From an uncultured Sphingomonas sp. (GTDB lineage Bacteria > Pseudomonadota > Alphaproteobacteria > Sphingomonadales > Sphingomonadaceae), in the NCBI RefSeq assembly GCF_913062585.1, contig NZ_CAJXWX010000002.1, positions 62,001 through 126,000 on the forward strand: DNA of 64,000 bases. Direction: 5' to 3'. The notes beneath the pieces were generated by a model, which did not search any database, was not told the DNA's origin, and saw nothing but the letters and a program-made list of their open reading frames with translations. The translations under genes and the position numbers were made by a program. Shown piece after piece: positions 17,288 through 26,445 of the stretch. How positions within the stretch are numbered: the first letter of the stretch is position 1; each line of letters opens with the position of its first letter.

Positions 17288-17551
17288 TTACATCGCGTTG
17301 GTCGCGTTGGTGGTCATCGTGTCGTTGGCCATCATCATGTCGTTGCCCATGGTGTCGTTGGCCATCATGCCACCGTTCATGGCGCCGTCGACGGCGGTCA
17401 TGTTGTCGGTGGTGGTGTCCATGCCTTCCGACGCATTCATGGTCATGTTGGCGTCGGCAGTGTTCTCGGTCTTCGAACCGCAAGCCGAAACCGCGAGCGC
17501 CGCGCCGGCGATGATCGAGCCCGTCAGGACCTTGGAGATGATTGCACGCAT
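17288..17551 (-). CDS. Small Met/Asn/Thr-rich lipoprotein
   Basis: The 87-residue protein starts MRAIISKVLTGSIIAGAAL and has a lipobox AVSAC, so it should be lipid-anchored after cleavage before the cysteine. The mature part is unusual: it consists almost only of Met, Asn, Asp, Thr, Ala and Gly, with repeated ANDTM and NMT units (for example GGMMANDTMGNDMMMANDTM). No known domain is seen. Met-rich stretches can bind copper(I), but there is no other support for that. An AAGGGAG site precedes the start and a strong terminator follows. Confidence 0.8.
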   Translation of the reverse strand: MRAIISKVLTGSIIAGAALAVSACGSKTENTADANMTMNASEGMDTTTDNMTAVDGAMNGGMMANDTMGNDMMMANDTMTTNATNAM

Positions 17552-17641
17552 TGGAAGCTCCCTTGATATTAAGGATTTGGAACGGCTTGCTGGCCCTATT
17601 ACCCAAATCGGGGTGGACATTAATCGGATACCGTCTGGTCC

Positions 17642-18295
17642 TCAAGCCTCGTTTTGTCGCAGTGCACCGAGATCGTCGAGGAATGCCGGAAAGGTGAACG
17701 CCAGCGCCTCGTCAAAGGTTTCCAAGGACTTGACGCCGTTTAATGCAAAAAGACTGGTCACCGGGAACTCCGGCAGGCCGCATGGGACGATGCCCCCGAA
17801 ATGGGACAGGTCGGGTGCAATATTGATCGCAAAGCCGTGCAGCGTGACCCAGCGCTTCACCCGGACGCCGATCGCGCCGATCTTCGCCTCCGGTCCGCCG
17901 TCGCGCGTCCAGATGCCGACGCGCCCGTCCACGCTGAACGCCTTCACCCCCAGATGGGCCAGCGCGGCGATCAGCCAGTCCTCCAGCCCGTGGACGAAGC
18001 GGCGCACGTCGCGCCCGCGCTTCGTCAGGTCCAGGACCAGATAGCCGGTCCGCTGGCCGGGGCCGTGATAGGTATATTTGCCGCCGCGCCCGGTCTGGAA
18101 CACCGGAAAGCGCGGGTCGACCAGTTCGACCGGATCGGCGCTGGTCCCCGCCGTATAGACGGGGGGATGTTCGAGCAGCCAGACCAGTTCGCGTGCCTCG
18201 CCCGTGGCGACGGCAGCGGCGCGCGCCTCCATCTCGGCCAGGGACTGGTCATAGGGAGTCAGGCCCGGGCTGATCCGCCATTCGATATCGGGCAT
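17642..18295 (-). CDS. lipB: Octanoyl-[acyl carrier protein]:protein N-octanoyltransferase
   Basis: LipB transfers octanoate from ACP to lipoyl domains of 2-oxoacid dehydrogenases, the first step of lipoate synthesis. The 217 residues (E. coli 213) contain [20 protein letters not shown], the catalytic Lys region [18 protein letters not shown] and the catalytic Cys in [14 protein letters not shown]. The start MPDIEW at 18295 is chosen by family length. A GTG at 18313 (VTHLPDMPD) is an equal alternative; neither has a strong ribosome site. It is convergent with nothing and stands alone. Confidence 0.95.
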   Translation of the reverse strand: MPDIEWRISPGLTPYDQSLAEMEARAAAVATGEARELVWLLEHPPVYTAGTSADPVELVDPRFPVFQTGRGGKYTYHGPGQRTGYLVLDLTKRGRDVRRFVHGLEDWLIAALAHLGVKAFSVDGRVGIWTRDGGPEAKIGAIGVRVKRWVTLHGFAINIAPDLSHFGGIVPCGLPEFPVTSLFALNGVKSLETFDEALAFTFPAFLDDLGALRQNEA

Positions 18296-18444
18296 GTCGG
18301 GTAGGTGGGTCACGATGCCAGCGTCTCTGCGCCTCCCTCCGCGCCGATGCAAGGGGCGGGAAATGGTGGCGCCCGATGGCGTTGTGCAGGGCAATGGTCT
18401 AGGCGAGGAGGGTCGGGCGGGGTGACCCGGCCAAGGGAGGAACG

Positions 18445-19299
18445 ATGACGGTCAGGATCGGAACCGTGTGGGACAGCACGCAGCAGGTGCTGGCGGGCAG
18501 GACAAGCATGCTGGCGCCCTTCGCCGCGATCGGCTTCGTTCTGCCGTCCGTGTTGCAGCTGCTGCTGATGCCGCGCGGCGGCATGGCTGCGGGGCATGTC
18601 GGGCTGCCCGGCCTTGCCGTCACGATCCTGTCGGTCGTGCTCGGCATATGGGCACAGCTCGCCATCATGGCGCTGGCCACCCATCCGGCGACCACCCCCG
18701 CCGAGGCGTCGCGCGCCGGGTTCCGCCGCCTGTTCGCGGTACTGGGCGTCGCGATCGCGCTCCTGATCGCCTTTGCGCTGATCGTCCTGGTGCCGTTCGC
18801 GGTGCTGGGCGCGTCGGGCTATGACTTCAACGCGGCGATGGCCGCCAATGGCGATCCGACGAAGCTGCCCCCGATGGCGAGCGGCGCGGCGCTGTTCGTG
18901 CTGCTCTATGGCCTGGTGATCCTGGTCGCGGCGCTCTGGCTCGTCGCGCGGTTGATGCTGGTCTATGCGGTCGTGCTGAACGAAGGGCGCGAGTTGGGCG
19001 CCATCCGACGCTCGATCGTGCTGACCCGGGGGCTGACCTGGCGTCTGCTCGGCGCCTTCCTGCTGTTCCTGATCGTGATCTCCGTCGCGACCTTTGCGGC
19101 CCAGAGCGTGCTGGGCGCGGTCCTGCGCCTGATCCTGGGGCCGAACCAGCTGGGCCTGGCGGTGGGGCTGGCGACGCTGGTGGGATCGGTCATCAGCGCG
19201 GGCTTCATGACGCTCGCCTATGTCTTCATCGCGCGCCTTTATGTCGCGACGGCGGGCGAGGAGACGATCGGCCGGGAGGACGGTTCGCCGTCGCTGTGA
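18445..19299 (+). CDS. Polytopic inner-membrane protein, unidentified (first of a coupled pair)
   Basis: The 284-residue protein has about six hydrophobic segments and few charged residues. It includes [24 protein letters not shown] between helices; such an xxIxxSxxLTRG loop is typical of the YciC or glycerophosphodiesterase-membrane-domain type of protein. A GGGAGGAAC site precedes ATG 18445. Its stop overlaps the start of the next gene (GTGATG), and that next protein has a similar loop (MSALSRSVKLTRGAGLS), suggesting paralogues or a heteromer. The function is unknown. Confidence 0.75.
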   Translation: MTVRIGTVWDSTQQVLAGRTSMLAPFAAIGFVLPSVLQLLLMPRGGMAAGHVGLPGLAVTILSVVLGIWAQLAIMALATHPATTPAEASRAGFRRLFAVLGVAIALLIAFALIVLVPFAVLGASGYDFNAAMAANGDPTKLPPMASGAALFVLLYGLVILVAALWLVARLMLVYAVVLNEGRELGAIRRSIVLTRGLTWRLLGAFLLFLIVISVATFAAQSVLGAVLRLILGPNQLGLAVGLATLVGSVISAGFMTLAYVFIARLYVATAGEETIGREDGSPSL

Positions 19300-20051
19300 T
19301 GGGATTGGATGTCATTGCCACGTTGCGGGACGCTTGGGGCCTGTTCCGCCGCGACCGGACCCTGCTGGTCGCGCTGATCGCGCCCTTCGTCTTCTGGCCG
19401 ACGCTCGCGGTCTATCTGCTGGTGCCCGCGCCGCCCAAGCCGGCGGAGGGCGCGGGGGCTTCGAGCACGGGCATGTTGGCCTGGGTCGATTCGGTCGGCG
19501 CCTGGGCGGGCCAATATGGCGGCTGGTATGTCGCGGCCTATGCGATCGGGCTGATCGGCACGGCGGCGGTGCTGGCGCTGCAACTCGGCGCGGGGCGGCC
19601 GACGGTCGCCGACGCGCTGGCGCGGACGGGGCGCATGATGCCGCGTTTCCTGCTGGCGATGATGCTGGTCGGCCTGCCGGTGGGGGCGGGGATGCTGCTC
19701 TACATCCTGCCGGGCCTGTATGTGGCGGGACGGTTGATGCTGGTCGGCCCGGTGCTGTTCGCCGAGCGGCGGATGGCGGCGATGAGCGCGCTGTCGCGGT
19801 CGGTGAAGCTCACCCGGGGGGCGGGGCTGTCGATGGCGGCGCTGGTGGCGTGCACCTATCTGGGCGGCATGATCGCGGCCCAGCCCTTTCTGTCGCTGGT
19901 CGATTGGGTCAAGGGCGATAGCGGCATCGGCAATCCGGTGGCGATCGCCCTGCTGCAATCGGGCGCGGCGGCGGTGGCGATGGCGACCGGCCTGGCCCAG
20001 GCGCTGATCTCGGTCGCGGCCTATCGTCGGCTGGTCAGTCTGATCCACTGA
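19299..20051 (+). CDS. Polytopic inner-membrane protein, unidentified (second of a coupled pair)
   Basis: The 250-residue protein starts [19 protein letters not shown]. It has about five to six hydrophobic segments and the loop FAERRMAAMSALSRSVKLTRG, the same type as in the preceding gene. ATG 19299 overlaps the upstream stop (TGATG), so the two should be made together. A GTG at 19296 is an alternative start. The domain resembles glycerophosphoryl-diester-phosphodiesterase membrane domains, an inference from the loop motif. No catalytic domain is present. Confidence 0.75.
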   Translation: MGLDVIATLRDAWGLFRRDRTLLVALIAPFVFWPTLAVYLLVPAPPKPAEGAGASSTGMLAWVDSVGAWAGQYGGWYVAAYAIGLIGTAAVLALQLGAGRPTVADALARTGRMMPRFLLAMMLVGLPVGAGMLLYILPGLYVAGRLMLVGPVLFAERRMAAMSALSRSVKLTRGAGLSMAALVACTYLGGMIAAQPFLSLVDWVKGDSGIGNPVAIALLQSGAAAVAMATGLAQALISVAAYRRLVSLIH

Positions 20052-20088
20052 CGAGGAAGCGGCGCCGCCCCGATCCAGCTTCGCTGGA

Positions 20089-20682
20089 TCAGACTCGCAC
20101 GTCCAGCCGGGGGATCTGTGGCGCGGCGTCCGGCGGTAGCAGGCCCAGCGCGCGCGGATCGGGAAAGGTCTCGATCGCGCGGGAGACGGCGACGAAGCCC
20201 TGCCTGCGATAGAAATTGAGCGCGGAAGGGTGGTCGAGCGTGCAGGTATGCACCCAGACCCGCTCCAGCCCGGGCGTCCAGGCGCGCATCAGTGCTTGCG
20301 CCATCAGCCAGCGGCCATGGCCCTGTCCCGCCAGTTCGGGGATCAGCCCGAAATAGCCGATCTCGCATTCGCCCGCCCGGCGATGGTCGAGTTCGAGCAG
20401 CCCGACCTCGATCCCCGCCCGGTCGACGACCGCAAGGACCGAGACGGCGGGGTCATGGATGATCGCGGTCAGCGCGGCATCGTCCATCACCAGCCGCGAG
20501 AACCACAGCCACGGCGCGCCGACCCGCGCGAAGAGCGTGCGATACTTGGCCGGATCGGGCAGGCCCCAGGCGACCAGCCTCAGCGGCGAGGCGGGCAGCG
20601 GGCGCGGGCGGGGCCGCTCGCGCATCTCCAGCGTGGTGACGATCGTGGCGATCTCGGCAGGGTCGACGGGGATCAGCGCCAT
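20089..20682 (-). CDS. GNAT family N-acetyltransferase
   Basis: The 197-residue protein contains the acetyl-CoA-binding motif ELAGQGHGRWLMAQAL, preceded by the beta-strand CEIGYFGLIP and followed by HPSALNFYRRQGF. These are the standard motifs A and B of GNAT enzymes. The acceptor is unknown. It begins four bases after hemF, with a ribosome site AATAGGACC at the end of hemF, so it is the last gene of apt-trmL-hemF-GNAT. Confidence 0.88.
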   Translation of the reverse strand: MALIPVDPAEIATIVTTLEMRERPRPRPLPASPLRLVAWGLPDPAKYRTLFARVGAPWLWFSRLVMDDAALTAIIHDPAVSVLAVVDRAGIEVGLLELDHRRAGECEIGYFGLIPELAGQGHGRWLMAQALMRAWTPGLERVWVHTCTLDHPSALNFYRRQGFVAVSRAIETFPDPRALGLLPPDAAPQIPRLDVRV

Positions 20683-20686
20683 GGTC

Positions 20687-21547
20687 CTATTCCCAGGTGG
20701 CCAGCGGCGGCAGGCTCATCAGGATCGCGTCGATATTGCCGCCAGTCTTCAGCCCGAACAGCGTGCCACGATCATAGACCAGGTTGAACTCGGCATAGCG
20801 CCCGCGCCATGCCAGCATCTGCGCCCGGTCCGCCTCGGTAAAGGGCATGGCCATCCGCCGCCGCACGATGCGCGGGAAGATGTCCAGGAACGCCTCCCCG
20901 ACATCGCGGGTGAAGGCGAAATTGCCGTCGAAGTCGCCTTCCAGATGGTCGTAGAAGATGCCGCCCACGCCGCGATGCACCTGGCGATGGGGGATGTAGA
21001 AATACTCGTCGGCCCAGGCCTTGAACCGGGGATAATGATTCGGGTCATGCGCATCGCACGCGGCCTTCAGCCGGGCGTGGAAGTCGGCGGTGTCCTCCTC
21101 GATCGGCAGCGGCGGGTTCAGGTCGGCGCCGCCACCGAACCAGCGCTTCGTCGTGGTCAGGAAGCGGGTGTTCATATGCACCGCGGGGACATGCGGGTTC
21201 GCCATATGTGCGACCAGGCTGATGCCGGTCGCCACGAAGCGCGGATTGTCGCCAGCGCCGTGGATCGTCTTGGCGAACGGCCCCTCGAAGGTGCCGCCGA
21301 CGGTCGAGACGTTGACGCCGACCTTCTCGAACACGCGCCCCTTCATCACCCCGCGCACGCCGCCGCCGCCGGGCTCGCCGCTCGGGTCGGTGCGGTCCCA
21401 GGCGGTGTATTGAAAGGCTGCGTCCGATCCCGCCTCGCGCTCGATCGCTTCGAACGCCGCGCAGATCCGATCGCGCAGCGATTCGAACCACAGGCGGGCG
21501 GCGTCCTGCTCGGCATCGAGCGCGATATCGGGGGAGCGGCTGGTCAT
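20687..21547 (-). CDS. hemF: Oxygen-dependent coproporphyrinogen III oxidase
   Basis: HemF decarboxylates two propionates of coproporphyrinogen III with O2 to give protoporphyrinogen IX in haem synthesis. The 286 residues (E. coli 299) include RFVATGISLVAHMANPHVP, WFGGGADLNPP, FKAWADEYFYIPHR, VGGIFYDHLEGD and VYDRGTLFGLKTGGNID. All are family signatures. The start MTSRSPD at 21547 follows trmL by 35 bases. A strictly oxygen-dependent enzyme fits an aerobic organism. Confidence 0.96.
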   Translation of the reverse strand: MTSRSPDIALDAEQDAARLWFESLRDRICAAFEAIEREAGSDAAFQYTAWDRTDPSGEPGGGGVRGVMKGRVFEKVGVNVSTVGGTFEGPFAKTIHGAGDNPRFVATGISLVAHMANPHVPAVHMNTRFLTTTKRWFGGGADLNPPLPIEEDTADFHARLKAACDAHDPNHYPRFKAWADEYFYIPHRQVHRGVGGIFYDHLEGDFDGNFAFTRDVGEAFLDIFPRIVRRRMAMPFTEADRAQMLAWRGRYAEFNLVYDRGTLFGLKTGGNIDAILMSLPPLATWE

Positions 21548-21582
21548 GATGCGCGGTTTCTGGGCGGGCGAGGGGCCGGGGG

Positions 21583-22038
21583 TCAACCCGGCATTTGGTC
21601 CCAGCCGGTCTGGCGGCGCGCCTCGGCCAGCAAAATCCCGCCGGTGATCGCGACATTGAGCGATCGGACGCCGGCGCGCATCGGCACGCGCACGCGGATA
21701 TCGGCGGCATGGTGGACCGCCTCCGGCACGCCCGCGCCTTCCGAGCCCAGCAGGATCACATCGTCCGGGCGGAAGATCATCTCGGGGAGCGGCAATGCGC
21801 CCAGCGTGGTGGCCAGCACGATCCGCCCGCGCGTCGCGGCGCGGAACGCGTCCCAGTCGGCATGGCGGACGACCTGGGCCATGGCGGCATAATCCATCGC
21901 CGATCGGGCGAGTGCGCGGTCCGAATAGGGAAAGCCCATCGGCTCGATCAGGTCGACCGCCACGCCGAAACAGGTTGCGGTGCGGATCAGCGTGCCGACA
22001 TTGCCCGCAATATCGGGCTCATGGAGCGCGAGGCGCAT
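21583..22038 (-). CDS. trmL: tRNA (cytidine/uridine(34)-2'-O)-methyltransferase
   Basis: TrmL is a SPOUT enzyme that methylates the wobble ribose of tRNA-Leu isoacceptors. The 151-residue length matches the minimal TrmL family. Signatures are MRLALHEPDIAGNVGTLIRT, MGFPYSDRALARSAMDY, and the knotted SAM site LLGSEGAGVPEAV with VPMRAGVRSLNVAI. Its start overlaps the apt stop by one base, so the genes are coupled. Confidence 0.95.
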   Translation of the reverse strand: MRLALHEPDIAGNVGTLIRTATCFGVAVDLIEPMGFPYSDRALARSAMDYAAMAQVVRHADWDAFRAATRGRIVLATTLGALPLPEMIFRPDDVILLGSEGAGVPEAVHHAADIRVRVPMRAGVRSLNVAITGGILLAEARRQTGWDQMPG

Positions 22039-22574
22039 CAGTGACCCGGGAAGGATAGCAGCGCGTCGACCGCGACGTCCTCGGCCCGCAACGCCTCCGC
22101 GCCGCCCAGATCGGGCAGGTCGACCAGGAACTGCGCCTGTTCCACCACGCCACCCGCCTTGCGGATGAGGCGAAGGGCCGCCCGCGCGGTGCCGCCGGTG
22201 GCGATCAGATCGTCGACCAGCAGGACGCGGGCGCCGGGGACCAGTGCATCCTCATGGATGGCGATCCGGTCCTGGCCATATTCCAGCGCATAATCCTCGG
22301 CGATCGTTGCGCCGGGCAGCTTGCCGTCCTTGCGGATCAGCAGCACGCCCGCGTTCAGCGGCACCGCCAGCGCGGCGGCGAACAGGAATCCGCGCGCTTC
22401 GATCCCGGCAACCAGGTCGACCGGCCCGCGGGTGGCGGCGACCATCCGTTCGATCGTCTGCGCAAAGCCTTTGGGATCGAGCAGCAGGGTGGTGATGTCG
22501 CGGAACTGGATGCCGGGCTTGGGAAAGTCCGGGATCGTGCGGATCAGGGCTTTCAGATCGTCATGGGCGTTCAT
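22038..22574 (-). CDS. apt: Adenine phosphoribosyltransferase
   Basis: It salvages adenine with PRPP to give AMP. The 178 residues show FPKPGIQFRDITTLL at the N-terminus, GIEARGFLFAAALA in the middle and the PRPP-binding motif VLLVDDLIATGGTARA near 118-133. The start at MNAHDDLK (22574) has a GAGGCTCC site. It is first in the apt-trmL-hemF-GNAT cluster. A family A repeat lies between it and the pet operon terminator. Confidence 0.96.
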   Translation of the reverse strand: MNAHDDLKALIRTIPDFPKPGIQFRDITTLLLDPKGFAQTIERMVAATRGPVDLVAGIEARGFLFAAALAVPLNAGVLLIRKDGKLPGATIAEDYALEYGQDRIAIHEDALVPGARVLLVDDLIATGGTARAALRLIRKAGGVVEQAQFLVDLPDLGGAEALRAEDVAVDALLSFPGH

Positions 22575-22630
22575 GCGGAGCCTCATGGGCTTGCGGCGGG
22601 CGGGGGTAAAGGCTCGATCCCCCTATTCCA

Positions 22631-22738
22631 CCCTCCGTTCAGCCTGAGCGAAGTCGAAGGCCAAGGGAATCGTGCGCCGGAGGGGCGAGTGGAAAGGTCC
22701 GTCCATGGGCTTCGACTGCGCTCAGCCTGAACGGAGGT
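22631..22738. repeat. Paired inverted repeat, family A (copy 5)
   Basis: GTTCAGCCTGAGCGAAGTCG and its inverse CTTCGACTGCGCTCAGCC frame about 35 bases of unique sequence in the gap between apt and petC. Confidence 0.8.
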
Positions 22739-22762
22739 TGGGAGTGGGGTGGTGGGGTACTC

Positions 22763-22800
22763 AAAACAAAAAGGGCGGCTCCCCTACCGGAAACCGCCCC
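22763..22800 (-). terminator. Rho-independent terminator of the petABC operon
   Basis: On the minus strand GGGCGG, a GC-rich loop, CCGCCC and then TTTTTGTTTT lie about 30 bases after the petC stop. Confidence 0.88.
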
Positions 22801-22826
22801 AGGCTCTCGTATCACATGGTCACGCC

Positions 22827-23675
22827 TCAGTGCTTCACGTCACGCCAGACATTCTGATAGGCGCCCCAGGCCAGGAAGCAGAAGATCGCGATGAACACGA
22901 ACGCGCCGATCCCGGCCGCGTGGCGCGATTCCAGCTTGGGCTCGGCGGTCCAGGTCAGGAAGGCGGCGACGTCCTTGGCCATCTGGTCGCGAGTCGCGAG
23001 CGTGCCGTCGGCATATTGGACCTGCCCGTCCTGGGTCAGCGGCGGCGGCATCGCGATGTTGAGGTTCGCGAAATAGGGATTATAGTGCAGACCCGTCGGC
23101 GTCTTGATGTCCGGGAATTTGCGCAGCAGCTCGGCCGGTTGGTTGCGATAGGCGTCGGGGCCGACCAGCGAATAGACGTAATTGGTGCCGTCATGCCGCG
23201 CCTTGGTCATCAGCGACAGGTCGGGTGGCAGCGCATTGTTGTTCGCCGCGCGCGCCGCCACCTCGTTGGCGAAGGGCGAGGGGAAATGGTCGGCGGGGAC
23301 GTTCTTGCGCGTCGTCGCCTCGCCCGTTTCCGGGTTGATGCTCGGCTGTTCGATCACCCATTGGTTGGCGATCGCCTTCACCTCGGGCTCGTTATAGCCC
23401 AGCTCCTTCAGGTCGCGGAACGCCACCAGCCGCAGCGAGTGGCAGGCCGCGCAGACCTCCTTATAGACCTGGAAGCCGCGTTGCAGCTGGCGGCGGTCGA
23501 ACCGCCCGAAAATGCCGTCCGACGCCAGATGCGCCGCCTTGGGATGAAGGTGGAATTCCTCCTCGGCGGTCGGTGCGGGCGGGTCGGAGACGAGCCCCGA
23601 CACGCTGCCCCACAGCGCGATGGCAAGGACCAGGGTGAAAGCCGCCCCGACCAGAAATGCGATGCCACGAACCAT
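22827..23675 (-). CDS. petC: Cytochrome c1 subunit of the bc1 complex
   Basis: Cytochrome c1 takes electrons from the Rieske protein and passes them to a periplasmic cytochrome c. The 282 residues have an N-terminal hydrophobic segment, the covalent haem site CAACH at 75-79, a probable axial Met in NIAMPPPLTQDG, and a C-terminal anchor helix GAFVFIAIFCFLAWGAY. It is the last gene of petA-petB-petC and is followed by a strong terminator. A GAGAGGAT site precedes ATG 23675. Confidence 0.97.
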   Translation of the reverse strand: MVRGIAFLVGAAFTLVLAIALWGSVSGLVSDPPAPTAEEEFHLHPKAAHLASDGIFGRFDRRQLQRGFQVYKEVCAACHSLRLVAFRDLKELGYNEPEVKAIANQWVIEQPSINPETGEATTRKNVPADHFPSPFANEVAARAANNNALPPDLSLMTKARHDGTNYVYSLVGPDAYRNQPAELLRKFPDIKTPTGLHYNPYFANLNIAMPPPLTQDGQVQYADGTLATRDQMAKDVAAFLTWTAEPKLESRHAAGIGAFVFIAIFCFLAWGAYQNVWRDVKH

Positions 23676-23700
23676 GTTCTTTATCCTCTCTCGGTTCGCG

Positions 23701-24999
23701 TCAGGCCGAGGCCGAAGGGGTTAGGGCCGACTTGGTGGGAGCCGTGCCGCCATGCTTGGATAGCACGGCCTCGGTGATCGAGTTGGGCAGCGGCGCGGGA
23801 CGCTCCGTCCGGGCGATCCAGGGCAGGATCACCAGGAAGTGGAGGAAATAATAGGCCGCCGTGATCTGGCTGAGGATGATGAAGAAGGGCGTCGCGGGCG
23901 AGCCCCCGCACCAGCCGAGCAGCAGCACGTCCGCCACCAGCACCCAGAAGGCGATCCGCGCCTTGGGCCGGAAATTGTTCGACCGCACCGGCGAGCTGTC
24001 CAGCCAGGGTAGGAAGAACAGCAGGAGGATCGACCCGAACATCGCCAGCACGCCCCAGAGCTTGGCGGGCAGGATGAAGTCGGCGGTGAAGGCGCGCAGG
24101 ATCGCGTAGAAGGGCCAGAAATACCATTCGGGCACGATATGCGCCGGGGTCGAGAGCGGGTTTGCCGGGATGTAATTGTCCGGGTGCCCCAGATAATTGG
24201 GGAAGAAGAACAGCATCACCGCGAAGACCAGCAGGAACACACCCAGCCCGACCGCATCCTTGGCGGTATAATAGGGGTGGAAGGGCACCGTATCCTGCTC
24301 GCCCTTCACGTCGACGCCGGTCGGGTTGTTGGAACCCGGAATATGCAGCGCCCAGATGTGCAGGATGATGACGCCCGCAATCACGAAGGGCAGCAGATAG
24401 TGGAGCGAGAAGAAGCGGTTGAGCGCGGCATTGTCCGGCGCGAACCCGCCCAGCAGCCAGATGCGGATCGTGTCGCCGACCAGCGGGATCGCCGAGAAGA
24501 AGCCGGTGATGACCTGCGCGCCCCAGAAGCTCATCTGCCCCCAGGGAAGGACATAGCCCATGAAGGCGGTCGCCATCATCAGGAGGAAGATGACGACGCC
24601 GAGCAGCCACACCATCTCGCGCGGGGCCTTGTACGATCCGTAATAGAGGCCGCGGAAGATGTGGGTGTAGACGACGATGAAGAACATCGACGCGCCGTTG
24701 GCGTGGGCATAGCGCAGGAACCACCCTGCGTTCACGTCGCGCATGATGCTTTCGACCGAGTCGAAGGCGACGCCCGCATTGGCGGCGTAATGCATCGCCA
24801 GCACGACGCCGGTGATGATCTGGATGGCGAGCGCTGCACCCGCCAGCACGCCGAAATTCCAGAAATAGTTGAGGTTGCGCGGCACCGGATACCCGGCCCC
24901 CACCGCATTGTAGACGAGTCGCGGCAGCGGCAGCTTCTCGTCCAGCCAGCGCATGACCGGCTGCTTGGGTTCATAATGTTTGGCCCAGGGAAAGCTCAT
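23701..24999 (-). CDS. petB: Cytochrome b subunit of the bc1 complex
   Basis: It carries haems bL and bH and the quinol/quinone sites in the inner membrane. The 432 residues contain the His-bearing helices ([49 protein letters not shown]) and an N-terminal sequence close to other alphaproteobacterial cytochrome b. The PEWYFWPF segment in the Qo region is present. It is 14 bases after petA with an AAGGGGGA ribosome site. Confidence 0.98.
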   Translation of the reverse strand: MSFPWAKHYEPKQPVMRWLDEKLPLPRLVYNAVGAGYPVPRNLNYFWNFGVLAGAALAIQIITGVVLAMHYAANAGVAFDSVESIMRDVNAGWFLRYAHANGASMFFIVVYTHIFRGLYYGSYKAPREMVWLLGVVIFLLMMATAFMGYVLPWGQMSFWGAQVITGFFSAIPLVGDTIRIWLLGGFAPDNAALNRFFSLHYLLPFVIAGVIILHIWALHIPGSNNPTGVDVKGEQDTVPFHPYYTAKDAVGLGVFLLVFAVMLFFFPNYLGHPDNYIPANPLSTPAHIVPEWYFWPFYAILRAFTADFILPAKLWGVLAMFGSILLLFFLPWLDSSPVRSNNFRPKARIAFWVLVADVLLLGWCGGSPATPFFIILSQITAAYYFLHFLVILPWIARTERPAPLPNSITEAVLSKHGGTAPTKSALTPSASA

Positions 25000-25013
25000 G
25001 TCTCGGGTCCCCC

Positions 25014-25607
25014 TTAAGCGGCCGCGCCGACCGTGACGGTCGTGTCGGTGTTGAACTTGTAATCCGGTACGAACAGGTTCTTGGGCGCCGGACCTTTGCG
25101 GATGCGCGCGGCGGTATCATAGGCCGAGCCGTGGCAGGGGCAGAAATAGCCGCCATAGGGCCCGCGATTCTCGCCCTCGCCGGCACCCAGCGGCACGCAG
25201 CCCAGATGGGTGCAGACGCCCAGCGTGATCAGCCAGTTCTTCTTGCCCGGCTTGGTCCGCTCCTCCAGCGTCTGGGGATCGCGCAGCTCGGACAGGGGCA
25301 CGGCGTCGGCCTCGGCGATTTCCTTGGGCGTCAGGTTGCGGACGAACAGCGGCTGCTTGCGGAAGCTGGCCTTGATCGCCTGGCCCGGCTGGATCTTGGA
25401 CAGATCGAGCTCGGTCGTCGACTGGGCCAGCACATCGGCCGAGGGGTTCATCTGGTTGATCAGCGGAAAGACGATCGCCAGCGCGCCCACGCCCGCAAAG
25501 GATGCGGCGGCGACGTTGATGAAGTCGCGGCGGCGGGGATCATGGACCTCTTCCTGGAATGGCTCCGGCGCCTCGCCGGGGGGTACGGTGTTCTCCGTCA
25601 TCGCCAT
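25014..25607 (-). CDS. petA: Rieske iron-sulfur subunit of the bc1 complex
   Basis: The 197-residue protein carries a 2Fe-2S cluster that oxidises quinol at the Qo site. Cluster ligands are visible: C132 and H134 in CTHLGC, and C156 and H159 in CPCHGS, with C137 and C158 able to form the usual disulfide. A twin-arginine-type segment DPRRRDFI at about 23-30 precedes the single hydrophobic helix, which fits Tat export. The start MAMTEN at 25607 has an AGGAC site. An ATG six bases downstream is an alternative. Confidence 0.96.
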   Translation of the reverse strand: MAMTENTVPPGEAPEPFQEEVHDPRRRDFINVAAASFAGVGALAIVFPLINQMNPSADVLAQSTTELDLSKIQPGQAIKASFRKQPLFVRNLTPKEIAEADAVPLSELRDPQTLEERTKPGKKNWLITLGVCTHLGCVPLGAGEGENRGPYGGYFCPCHGSAYDTAARIRKGPAPKNLFVPDYKFNTDTTVTVGAAA

Positions 25608-25894
25608 TCGTCCTGTCCCTCCACCTTCGCTCGCGTGCGCCATGGTACGCTTTGGCGGTCGTGCCGGATTGCTTCCGGTCATGCGCCGCCTGTCTCGCCC
25701 GCCCATGATGAACGGTGCTTCAGGTTAGCCTTGCTTGAGCCGCTTTGCCAATCCCCCTTTACAGGCGCCGTTCATGGTCCGTGCATGGGGGATGATATAG
25801 GAACCATGGCTTGGTGCCCGGGTTGACCGGTGACGGACGAAAGCGGCGGCCCCTGCCGGTTTCGCGGAACGGGTCTGGGGCATGGAGAGGGACG

Positions 25895-26422
25895 ATGGTC
25901 CTGGGTCGGACGATATGGGCGGCGGCGATGGCGGCCGGTGTGATGGCGCTGGGCGGGTGCACCGACGGCTATGGCTATAGCGGTGTGTCGGTCGGCGCGG
26001 GCTATGGCGGCGGTTATGCGCCGGGCTATTACGGCTATGGCGGCGGCTATGGCTATGCGCCGTCCTATTTCGGCTGGTACGACAATTTCTATTATCCGGG
26101 CACCGGCGTGTACGTCTACGACGCCTATCGCCGACCCTATCGCTGGAGCGATACGCAGCGGGCCTATTGGGAAGGGCGCCACAATGCGTGGCGTGGCGGC
26201 CCGATCCGCGATCAGTGGCATGGCTGGGGCCGGGGCGGCTGGCGCGGGCCGGTGCCGGGGGCCGGGGTCGCCCCTGGGACACCGGGCGGATGGCGCGGTT
26301 CGCCCGGTGGCTGGCGCGGCAATGGCGGCATGCGCCCGGCGCCGTCGGGTCCGCGTCCCGGCGGCTGGCACGGGGGCGGGCCTGGCGGCGGTCGACCCGG
26401 CGGCGGTCGCGGGCGTCACTGA
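25895..26422 (+). CDS. Gly/Tyr/Arg-rich lipoprotein of unknown function
   Basis: The 175-residue protein has a signal peptide with the lipobox MALGGC, so it is probably lipid-anchored. The mature half is rich in GYGGGY repeats. The second half is rich in Gly, Pro, Trp and Arg, ending GGGPGGGRPGGGRGRH-like. A central segment YDAYRRPYRWSDTQRAYWEGRH is the least repetitive and could be a folded part. A GGAGAGGGAC site precedes ATG 25895. It is divergent from the pet operon. The function is unknown; a cell-envelope role is inferred. Confidence 0.8.
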   Translation: MVLGRTIWAAAMAAGVMALGGCTDGYGYSGVSVGAGYGGGYAPGYYGYGGGYGYAPSYFGWYDNFYYPGTGVYVYDAYRRPYRWSDTQRAYWEGRHNAWRGGPIRDQWHGWGRGGWRGPVPGAGVAPGTPGGWRGSPGGWRGNGGMRPAPSGPRPGGWHGGGPGGGRPGGGRGRH

Positions 26423-26445
26423 TCGTCCGCCCGCGAGCCAGCGGA

